Shown in pieces: positions 1-4,934 of a DNA stretch of 9,307 nt (its first letter is position 1; each line of letters begins with the position of its first letter). This DNA comes from a bacterium (GTDB taxonomy: Bacteria > Desulfobacterota > DSWW01): positions 1 to 9,307 of the forward strand of contig JAUWSZ010000050.1 in assembly GCA_030609865.1 (NCBI GenBank), written 5' to 3'. The notes under the pieces are model-generated. The model made no database searches and had not been told where the DNA came from. It worked only from the letters and a program-made list of their open reading frames with translations. The translations under genes and the position numbers were made by a program.

Positions 1-1363
1 ACACGTTGACGAAGAGAACACTCTGGGACTCTGCCAGGCGAAACATGGATTCCATGAGCAGGATCGAGCTTGTGTCCTCCCAGTGCAGGTCGTCCATGAC
101 GATCACCAGGGGGTGCATCTCACTCATGCGGGTGAGCACGTCCCGCAGGCTCTTCAGAATCATGTTTTCGAGAGCCTCGCCCTCGATCCCTTCAACCCTT
201 TCCGCATATCTTCCCCAAAGCTTCATGCCCATCATGGTGGCCACAAAGGGGAGTGCTTCCTCTGTCTCTTCCGGACAGACGCTTCTGAGAGCGGCTCTCA
301 GTTTGTCAAAGGCCTTTACCTCCGTGTCCTCCTCACTGATGCGTGCCGTGCTCTTCAGGAGATCGATCAGGGGGTGGAAGCTCAGGTTCCGTCCCATGGA
401 GATCGCTCTGCCCTCAAGAAGTGTTACCCTCTTCATCACATCCCGTTTCTTGAGTTCAGCCACGAGCCTTGATTTTCCTATGCCGGCCTCTCCGACGATG
501 TTCACGATGGAACCCTCGCCGTTGAGAGCCTTCATGACTTGGAACTCGAGCCGGTCCAGTTCCCTGTCCCTTCCCACCATGTCGGCGTAGATCTGACGCT
601 CGACTCCCAGGCGGGGCCTTTGGACTTCGCGCTTCGCCTCGAGCCGGTAGGCCCCCACAGGCTCTTCTTTGCCCTTGATCGAAAGTTTGCCCAAGGACCT
701 GCATGGAAAACTCTGTTTAACGATTTTGTAGGTATTCTCTGAGAGGAGAATGCTGCCCGGCCTCGCCATTTCTTCCATCCGGGAAGCCAGGTTCGTGGTG
801 TCTCCGATGGCGCTGTAGTCCATACGAAGGTCATCGCTGATGGAACCCACGACCACGGGGCCGGAATTCAGGCCCAATCTCATTCGGAAATCGATTTCCA
901 GTGTGTTCTTCAAATGCCTGCCGTAGCCTTTGAGGGCCTCCTGAATCCCGAGGGCTGCGAGACACGCCCTCTGTGCATGGTCTTCGTGCGTCACCGGCGC
1001 ACCAAAGAGCGCCATCACACCGTCGCCCGTGTACTGATTGATTGTGCCTTCATACCGGTGGATCTTGTCCGTCAGGATCCTGAAGCACCCGTCCATGACA
1101 CGATGGACATCTTCAGGATCGAGCTTCTCAGCGATCGATGTGTAATTGGCCACATCGGCAATGAGGACGGTGACAACCTTCCGCTCGCCCTCAATGGCAC
1201 TTCTCGAGGTGAGGATCTTTTCGATCAGGAATCTGGGCGTGTAGGATTGGGGATCAGGGCGGGCGCTCGGGCGGATCGGTGCAACCTCGGTCAGGGCCCG
1301 GCCGCATTCCATGCAGAACTTGGCGGGCGAAGGGTTCTCGGAGTGACAATGCGGGCACTGCAT
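1..1363 (-). CDS. Class III nucleotide cyclase with N-terminal zinc ribbon and AAA/NTPase domain (partial, 3' end off window)
   Basis: Only the first 454 codons are in the window. A zinc ribbon opens the protein (C3-x2-C6 and C17-x2-C20). A class III cyclase domain covers about residues 60-245: metal-binding aspartates D70 (IADVANYT) and D114 (TGDGVMALFG), and transition-state residues N191 and R195 (NLASR). The canonical substrate-specifying Lys is Q110 and the Asp/Thr position is S184, so the choice of ATP or GTP cannot be read off. A P-loop NTPase follows, with Walker A at 291-298 (GEAGIGKS) and Walker B at 419-425 (LVIVMDD). In this family the NTPase is usually followed by TPR-like repeats, so the whole protein is probably over 1000 residues. 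It is likely a cytoplasmic signalling protein making cAMP or a related product. The ATG at 1363 is preceded by AAGGTG and fits the zinc-ribbon start. The identification is strong; the stimulus is unknown. Confidence 0.92.
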   Translation of the reverse strand, partial: MQCPHCHSENPSPAKFCMECGRALTEVAPIRPSARPDPQSYTPRFLIEKILTSRSAIEGERKVVTVLIADVANYTSIAEKLDPEDVHRVMDGCFRILTDKIHRYEGTINQYTGDGVMALFGAPVTHEDHAQRACLAALGIQEALKGYGRHLKNTLEIDFRMRLGLNSGPVVVGSISDDLRMDYSAIGDTTNLASRMEEMARPGSILLSENTYKIVKQSFPCRSLGKLSIKGKEEPVGAYRLEAKREVQRPRLGVERQIYADMVGRDRELDRLEFQVMKALNGEGSIVNIVGEAGIGKSRLVAELKKRDVMKRVTLLEGRAISMGRNLSFHPLIDLLKSTARISEEDTEVKAFDKLRAALRSVCPEETEEALPFVATMMGMKLWGRYAERVEGIEGEALENMILKSLRDVLTRMSEMHPLVIVMDDLHWEDTSSILLMESMFRLAESQSVLFVNV

Positions 1364-1398
1364 GTCTCACACCTTACAGGCGAAAATACGCGAGCACC

Positions 1399-1427
1399 CT
1401 TATACTCTACCCGAACAGGCATTTCAA
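1399..1427 (-). promoter_or_regulatory. Sigma70-type promoter of the cyclase gene
   Basis: On the minus strand there is TTGAAA (1427-1422), a 17-base spacer, and TATAAG (1404-1399), each one mismatch from the consensus. Transcription would start near 1391 and give a leader of about 30 bases that contains the AAGGTG ribosome binding site. This is sequence evidence only. Confidence 0.7.
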
Positions 1428-1482
1428 TACAATATTCTGAAAGCAATCAAGTTGTTTTAGAAATGTTTGAAGCCGTTTGATT

Positions 1483-1561
1483 TTAAGCCCTTGGGGCTAC
1501 CTCCAGCTTGTACCGGATCGTGTAGCGGGTCAGGATTGCCTCGACCCTGTCCTCGATCTCC
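1483..1561 (-). pseudogene. Remnant of the 3' end of an acyl-CoA synthetase paralogue
   Basis: In one minus-strand frame this reads EIEDRVEAILTRYTIRYKLE followed by VAPRA and a TAA stop at 1485-1483. It matches the last residues of the intact synthetase downstream (EIENKVESILTRYTIRYRVE, then MA, stop). The 52 bases 1510-1561 match 2897-2948 at 48 positions, and the first 27 are identical. All four differences fall in three codons and change amino acids (D/N, R/K, A/S). The upstream reading frame stays open towards 1613 but only weakly resembles the synthetase. It is either a decayed paralogue or a duplicated gene end left by an insertion event. Confidence 0.75.
1510..1561. repeat. 52-bp direct repeat, left copy (synthetase 3' end)
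   Basis: Direct repeat of 2897-2948 with four mismatches and a 27-base perfect core (1510-1536). It forms the outer pair of the two nested direct-repeat pairs that bracket the vapBC operon. Confidence 0.9.
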
Positions 1562-1613
1562 ACACCCAGTGCGAGTACGCGCGTTTGCAGGGGCGGCAAG
1601 AAAGGCGAGCAGG

Positions 1614-1787
1614 TCAAGGCAGGATTTCAAAGCCGGCATCCCGGAAATGCCGGTCGCATGTGAGCGTTTTCTTGATGTGAAGTTCGCGCATGACGACAAA
1701 ACTCGTGCAGTCCGTGAAGGAAAACGTCTTGTCCCTCCACCGAAAGAACCATTCAATGGCCGCTTGTTCCGTAAAGGGTGGTATCAT
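1614..1787 (-). pseudogene. Truncated PIN-domain toxin (VapC-like), C-terminal half only
   Basis: The minus-strand frame ends in FSFTDCTSFVVMRE, TCDRHF and AGFEILP, then stops at 1614. These are the C-terminal PIN motifs: the third acidic residue (D of FTDC) and the fourth (D of CDRHF). The N-terminal half with the first catalytic Asp is absent. Upstream codons run straight into antitoxin sequence read in another frame, so an internal deletion near 1770-1785 is the simplest explanation. The frame is open to a TTG at 1823, but the residues before about 1787 are not PIN-like. It belongs to a different PIN subfamily from the intact VapC at 2391-2819. It is unlikely to be an active nuclease. Confidence 0.75.
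1682..1705. repeat. 24-bp perfect direct repeat, left copy (inside PIN relic)
   Basis: A 24-base block beginning gttcgcgcatg and ending aaaactcg is identical to 2829-2852 in the same orientation. On the minus strand this copy encodes the SFVVMRE segment of the PIN relic, so it is the likely source copy. Confidence 0.9.
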
Positions 1788-1938
1788 GATCGCGTGCGGA
1801 AAGGCCATCGGAAGATCTGCCAACAGGGGAGGCCTGATAAAGAGAATCGTCAGACAAAGGGAGCGTGATCTCCTCCTCAGCCTCGACAGGCACGATACGG
1901 AATGCGGGCTTGCTCCTGTATAGGACAGATTCAGGAGG
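1753..1938 (-). pseudogene. C-terminal fragment of a toxin-associated antitoxin
   Basis: After an in-frame TAA (1941-1939), 61 codons stay open to a TGA at 1755-1753. They include YRSKPAFRIVPVEAEEEI, LPLSDDSLYQASPVGRSSDG and SARDHDTTLYG. The acidic stretch and the DGL-x3-DHD-x3-LYG ending resemble C-terminal toxin-binding tails of small antitoxins encoded just upstream of PIN toxins. No ATG and no N-terminal DNA-binding domain are present. The ending overlaps the PIN relic in another frame, as expected for a vapBC pair that lost the antitoxin N terminus and the toxin N terminus. The family was assigned by memory of such tails and is less sure than the PIN call. Confidence 0.5.
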
Positions 1939-1947
1939 TTACCAAGT

Positions 1948-1978
1948 CTGCCCGGAACTTCTCAATAAATCCGGGCAG
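1948..1978. repeat. 9-bp perfect inverted repeat (hairpin)
   Basis: CTGCCCGGA (1948-1956) and TCCGGGCAG (1970-1978) form a perfect 9-bp stem around a 13-base A/T-rich loop. No T-run follows on either strand, so it is not a standard intrinsic terminator. It could be a protein-binding site or a scar. Confidence 0.6.
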
Positions 1979-2111
1979 GACGCGAAAACAAACGGATAGC
2001 ACCATTTTAGAACGACTGCATACCGTCGACCCGCTACGGTAGAAGAGACAGCCACTGGTACCCGGGCGCCACGAGAACGGAATGATCCCCGTTCGAAAGC
2101 AGCCCATCAGC

Positions 2112-2141
2112 TTGACATCACGACATCAATGATCGTATGCT
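2112..2141 (+). promoter_or_regulatory. vapBC promoter
   Basis: A perfect TTGACA (2112-2117) is followed by an 18-base spacer and TATGCT (2136-2141, four of six consensus bases). The expected start point is about 2148-2149, essentially at the vapB ATG. No Shine-Dalgarno sequence precedes that ATG, so the transcript may be leaderless. Confidence 0.6.
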
Positions 2142-2148
2142 TTGATGT
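2114..2148. promoter_or_regulatory. Candidate VapB operator
   Basis: GACATCA occurs twice in direct order (2114-2120 and 2122-2128). ACATCAA (2123-2129) forms a perfect 7-bp inverted repeat with TTGATGT (2142-2148). The sites cover the spacer and the -10 box. Ribbon-helix-helix antitoxins usually bind such palindromes and repress their own operon with the toxin as co-repressor. That this is the site is an inference from position and symmetry. Confidence 0.5.
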
Positions 2149-2394
2149 ATGAGAACGACACTCACTCTTGATGACGATGTTGCGGCACTCTTGGGGCGTA
2201 TCCGCAAGGCAGGCAAGGGCAGTCTCAAGGCGATTGTCAACGACGCTCTGCGTCAAGGACTCAGGGAGATGAAGAGTCCATCTCGGCGTAGGAAGCCTTA
2301 CCAAACACGCACAGTATCCCTGGGCCGGTTGGTAGGAAACATCGATGACATCTCAGAGGCAATTGCCATGGCAGAAGGCGAAGACTTCCGGTGA
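2149..2394 (+). CDS. vapB: VapB-type ribbon-helix-helix antitoxin
   Basis: A complete 81-residue protein, typical in length for VapB. Residues 1-41 fit a ribbon-helix-helix DNA-binding domain: the strand RTTLTLDDDVAALL, then helices through GSLKAIVNDALRQGLREM. Residues 42-53 are a basic linker (SPSRRRKPYQ). The C-terminal part (TVSLGRLVGNIDDISEA, EGEDFR) resembles the toxin-binding tail. It should bind and neutralise the VapC encoded next and autoregulate the operon through the palindrome over its promoter. Its stop overlaps the vapC start by 4 bases (GTGA, 2391-2394), so the two are translationally coupled. The ATG at 2149 is the only sensible start, although it lacks a Shine-Dalgarno sequence. 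Confidence 0.9.
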   Translation: MRTTLTLDDDVAALLGRIRKAGKGSLKAIVNDALRQGLREMKSPSRRRKPYQTRTVSLGRLVGNIDDISEAIAMAEGEDFR

Positions 2395-2819
2395 TCCTGG
2401 TCGACGCAAACCTGCTCGTTTACGCTCACGTAACCGAGTTTCCGCAGCACGACAAAGCGCGGACATGGCTAGATCAGTGCCTCAACGGCCCGGCGCCCGT
2501 CGGGATCCCTTGGCCGAGCATCCTGGCGTTTGTGCGCCTCGTCACGAATCCGCGTATTTTCCAGCGGCCTGAACCCATGGAGGATGCCTGGGCACAAATC
2601 GAGGAGTGGCTTGATTGCCCATCAGCCTGGGTCCCGCTTCCGACGGATCGTCACCGGGAGATCCTGGGGCCGCTGCTGATCAACCAAGGCGTGCGGTCAA
2701 ATTTGGTTCCGGATGCGCATCTGGCAGCTCTCGCCATCGAGCATGGACTCATTCTCTGTTCCACCGATGGGGATTTTGCACGATTTCCCGACCTACGGTG
2801 GGAGAATCCCCTGGGCTGA
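2391..2819 (+). CDS. vapC: VapC-type PIN-domain ribonuclease toxin
   Basis: A complete 142-residue PIN-domain protein starting at GTG 2391, inside the vapB stop. PIN catalytic acids are visible: D5 (ILVDANLLVYA), D108 (VPDAHLAALAIEHG) and D126/D128 (STDGDFARFP). The segment PWPSILAFVRLVTNPRIF and the C-terminal FPDLRWENPL place it in the large PIN subfamily expanded in mycobacteria. In PIN domains a Glu often precedes the mid-protein helix; here the segment reads ILAFVR with no obvious Glu, which seems normal for this subfamily. By family knowledge it is a Mg-dependent endoribonuclease that cuts tRNA or rRNA and is held inactive by VapB. All key motifs are intact, so the module is probably functional. 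Confidence 0.93.
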   Translation: MILVDANLLVYAHVTEFPQHDKARTWLDQCLNGPAPVGIPWPSILAFVRLVTNPRIFQRPEPMEDAWAQIEEWLDCPSAWVPLPTDRHREILGPLLINQGVRSNLVPDAHLAALAIEHGLILCSTDGDFARFPDLRWENPLG

Positions 2820-2828
2820 CAAGAAACT

Positions 2829-2852
2829 GTTCGCGCATGACGACAAAACTCG
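2829..2852. repeat. 24-bp perfect direct repeat, right copy
   Basis: Identical to 1682-1705 in the same orientation. It lies in the short gap between the convergent vapC and synthetase stops, outside any gene. Its flanks do not continue the PIN similarity, so it is an isolated fragment. Confidence 0.9.
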
Positions 2853-2878
2853 CTCTCGCTGCGGGGGTCAAGCACCCT

Positions 2879-4744
2879 TCAGGCCATTTCCACCCGGTAC
2901 CGGATCGTGTAGCGGGTCAGGATCGACTCGACCTTGTTCTCGATCTCCTGCGGTGAAGTTCCGGCAGCCGGCTTGATGCGGATCGTGGCCAGGCAGCCGT
3001 GGACCTTGTCTTCGGTGACCTCGATCTCCACGGATTCGGTCATGTCGCCGAGGGCCTGAAGCTCCGCCTCGTAGACGCGGCGGATCGCGTCCCATCGAAG
3101 GGCCGGCTTGAAGATCTTGCCTACCGGGGTCAGGGGGACTTCGTCGAGGAGGATCACCTCTTTCGGGATGGCGGCCCGCTCACCGACCGCTTTCTTCAGA
3201 TGCTCGAGGATCTTTTCCGCCGTCAGGTCCGAGCCTTCCTGGAGCTGCACGTAGGCGAGGGGCACCTCGCCTGCGTGGGCATCCGGCCTTCCCACGGCGG
3301 CGGCGACCTGGACCCCTGGGAGCTGGTAGAGGGGGTCTTCGATCAGGAGCGGATCGATGTTGTGCCCTCCCCGGATGATCAGCTCCTTCTTCCGGCCCGT
3401 GAGCCAGAAGGTGCCGTCCGCGTCCTGCCTGCCCAGGTCGCCCGTGTTGAACCACCCATCCTCGAGCCACACGCCCTGGTTGTGTTCCTCTTCGAGATCC
3501 CCGGGGAACACGTTCGGCCCCTTGACGCAGACACATCCGATCTCGTCCGTCTCGGCCTCGCGCCATCCCGTCGCATCCTCCACAAAGATCTTCATTCCCT
3601 GATAGGGGATGCGCAGGCCGATGGAACCCACCTTTCTCTCCCCGTACAGGGGATTGACCGAAGACACGAGTGTCCCTTCGGTCAGCCCGTACCCTTCCAG
3701 GATCTTCATGCCGCTGTGGGCCTCGAATCGCTTGAAGAGCTCGACCGAGAGCGGTGCGGCCCCGCAGATAGCGTACCGGAGGGAGGAGATGTCCGTGCCC
3801 TCCACCGGGACTTCGAGAAGAACAGAAAGAACGGTGGGCACGCAGGAGAAGGTCACGGCACGGTAGTGCTCCACGATCTTGAAAAAGTTCTGCAGGATCG
3901 TGGGGTCCCGGTATCCCATCGGCGAGAGGAGGAGTACGTGGGCGCCGATGGCGAACGGGAAGGCGCCGGTCGCCATGGTGGCGTTCGCGTGAAACAGGGG
4001 GAGCCCGCACATGATGGTTTCCCCTGGATCGAGGCCCACGGAGACACTGAGGATCGTGGGGATCGCCACTTCGTTGTAATGGGTTCGAGGGGCGAGTTTC
4101 GGTGTGCCCGTGGTGCCGCCGGTATGGTAGATGGAAGCGATCTCGTTCCTGTCGATGACCCGTCCGGAGTCGAGCTTTTCCCCGCTGTAGCGTGAGATCA
4201 CCTCGTCGTACCCATAGATGCCTTCCTTCTCGTCACTGGGCCCCATGACGCGGATGACGGCACGGATGTCGGGCAGTTCCTTGCGAATGGCGACCGCCTT
4301 TTCCCAGATGTCCGTGCCCGGGTACTCCCCGAGGGCCACCAGCACCTTCGTGCCGGCCGCCTGACAGATGTGCTTCATCGTGGCAGGCTCGAGCATCGGA
4401 TTGATCGGGTTGATGATTCCGGCCGCCTCGCCCCCCCAGATGACGTAGTGGGTGTGCAGGAGGTTCGGAAGGAGATAGGTGACGACGTCGCCCGGGCCGA
4501 TGCCGAGGTCATGGAGAAGGTTCGCGGTCTGCGTCACCTTGGCCAGGAATTCCGCGTACGTCACCCGGACGGGCTTGTCGTACTCGTCCCCGGAGAGGAT
4601 GAGGCTCATGGCGGGTGCGTCGGGATCGACCGAAGCGCCCTGCTTGATCATGTCGTAGGTGTTGTGGACCGTGAGCCGTTCCTCGAGTGGTGTCTTCTCG
4701 ATTTCCTCGATATCCGCCACTGTTGCGATTTTGTACCGTTCCAT
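2879..4744 (-). CDS. Acyl-CoA synthetase (AMP-dependent synthetase/ligase, ANL superfamily)
   Basis: Complete, 621 residues. It activates a carboxylic acid as acyl-AMP and then forms the acyl-CoA thioester; the substrate is unknown. Motifs in order: phosphate-binding THTGGTTG-type loop at 207-216 (HTGGTTGTPK), YGLTEG at 352-357, TGDLG at 434-438, TGRKKELIIRGGHNIDP at 449-465, and the adenylation lysine K543 in TPVGKIFKP. Segments such as LLPNL, WGGEAAGIINPINPMLEP and GRPDAHAGEVPLAYVQL fit a subgroup of roughly 630-residue bacterial acyl-CoA synthetases. About 60 residues follow the usual end of the fold (from 560), a probable alpha/beta tail whose DNA is the part duplicated at 1483-1561. The ATG at 4744 follows AAGGAGG by 7-8 bases. 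It diverges from the flavoprotein operon, which suggests a shared pathway. Confidence 0.92.
   Translation of the reverse strand: MERYKIATVADIEEIEKTPLEERLTVHNTYDMIKQGASVDPDAPAMSLILSGDEYDKPVRVTYAEFLAKVTQTANLLHDLGIGPGDVVTYLLPNLLHTHYVIWGGEAAGIINPINPMLEPATMKHICQAAGTKVLVALGEYPGTDIWEKAVAIRKELPDIRAVIRVMGPSDEKEGIYGYDEVISRYSGEKLDSGRVIDRNEIASIYHTGGTTGTPKLAPRTHYNEVAIPTILSVSVGLDPGETIMCGLPLFHANATMATGAFPFAIGAHVLLLSPMGYRDPTILQNFFKIVEHYRAVTFSCVPTVLSVLLEVPVEGTDISSLRYAICGAAPLSVELFKRFEAHSGMKILEGYGLTEGTLVSSVNPLYGERKVGSIGLRIPYQGMKIFVEDATGWREAETDEIGCVCVKGPNVFPGDLEEEHNQGVWLEDGWFNTGDLGRQDADGTFWLTGRKKELIIRGGHNIDPLLIEDPLYQLPGVQVAAAVGRPDAHAGEVPLAYVQLQEGSDLTAEKILEHLKKAVGERAAIPKEVILLDEVPLTPVGKIFKPALRWDAIRRVYEAELQALGDMTESVEIEVTEDKVHGCLATIRIKPAAGTSPQEIENKVESILTRYTIRYRVEMA
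2897..2948. repeat. 52-bp direct repeat, right copy (within synthetase 3' end)
   Basis: This is the partner of 1510-1561 and lies inside the last 18 codons of the intact acyl-CoA synthetase gene. It is presumably the ancestral copy because it is part of a full-length gene. Confidence 0.9.
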
Positions 4745-4766
4745 TTCGCGCCCTCCTTTTCGGGGA

Positions 4767-4796
4767 AGTATAGGGAATGGTCTGAATACGTGTCAA
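4767..4796 (-). promoter_or_regulatory. Sigma70-type promoter of the acyl-CoA synthetase
   Basis: On the minus strand there is a perfect TTGACA (4796-4791), an 18-base spacer and TATACT (4772-4767, one mismatch). The start would lie near 4760, leaving a leader of about 16 bases that begins just before the strong AAGGAGG ribosome binding site. This is one of the best promoter matches in the window. Confidence 0.7.
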
Positions 4797-4808
4797 ACGA
4801 GAGAGGAC

Positions 4809-4838
4809 TCCACGGCCAATTATTTCGTGTCGGATAAT
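4809..4838 (+). promoter_or_regulatory. Weak candidate promoter of the flavoprotein operon
   Basis: GATAAT (4833-4838) is a good -10, but the hexamer 18 bases upstream (TCCACG) is a poor -35, so an activator might be needed. The start would be near 4845 with a leader of about 90 bases. No clear riboswitch or attenuator was seen in that leader. Confidence 0.25.
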
Positions 4839-4934
4839 ATGGTTCTATCAAGTTTGTTCTCGCCGGCCCAACCTGGTACTCTGCGAATCTTGTCGTGCGC
4901 GGAAAAGCGACCTTCGTCGAACAGGAGCGATGAT

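Larger units (their letters stand above)
1364..2148. other. 785-base stretch without an intact gene; relic region
   Basis: This stretch separates the cyclase from vapB. From left to right it holds the cyclase promoter, a duplicated acyl-CoA synthetase 3' end, a PIN toxin C-terminal half, an antitoxin C-terminal fragment, a 9-bp inverted repeat, about 130 bases (1979-2111) in which I recognise nothing coding, and the vapB promoter. Open frames on the plus strand across 1467-1923 overlay the PIN and antitoxin relics and look like antisense shadows. No tRNA or integrase is visible. Confidence 0.7.

Noticed and set aside
1467..1868. 133-codon plus-strand open frame
   Set aside because: It crosses three unrelated minus-strand relics and shows no coherent domain.
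2075..2094. Small inverted repeat (GAACGG/CCGTTC) with a GTTCGAA near it, considered as a tRNA T-arm
   Set aside because: No acceptor stem, anticodon arm or D-arm could be found around it.
2820..2878. Possible terminator between vapC and the synthetase (GGGT/ACCC)
   Set aside because: The stem is only 4 bp and there is no T-run on either strand.
2999..4195. 398-codon plus-strand open frame
   Set aside because: Antisense shadow of the acyl-CoA synthetase; the composition follows the codon pattern of the real gene and no domain is recognisable.
4659..4934. Upstream open extension of the flavoprotein frame
   Set aside because: It runs antisense through the start of the synthetase gene and its promoter. 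The FAD motif sits right after ATG 4935, which has a good ribosome binding site.
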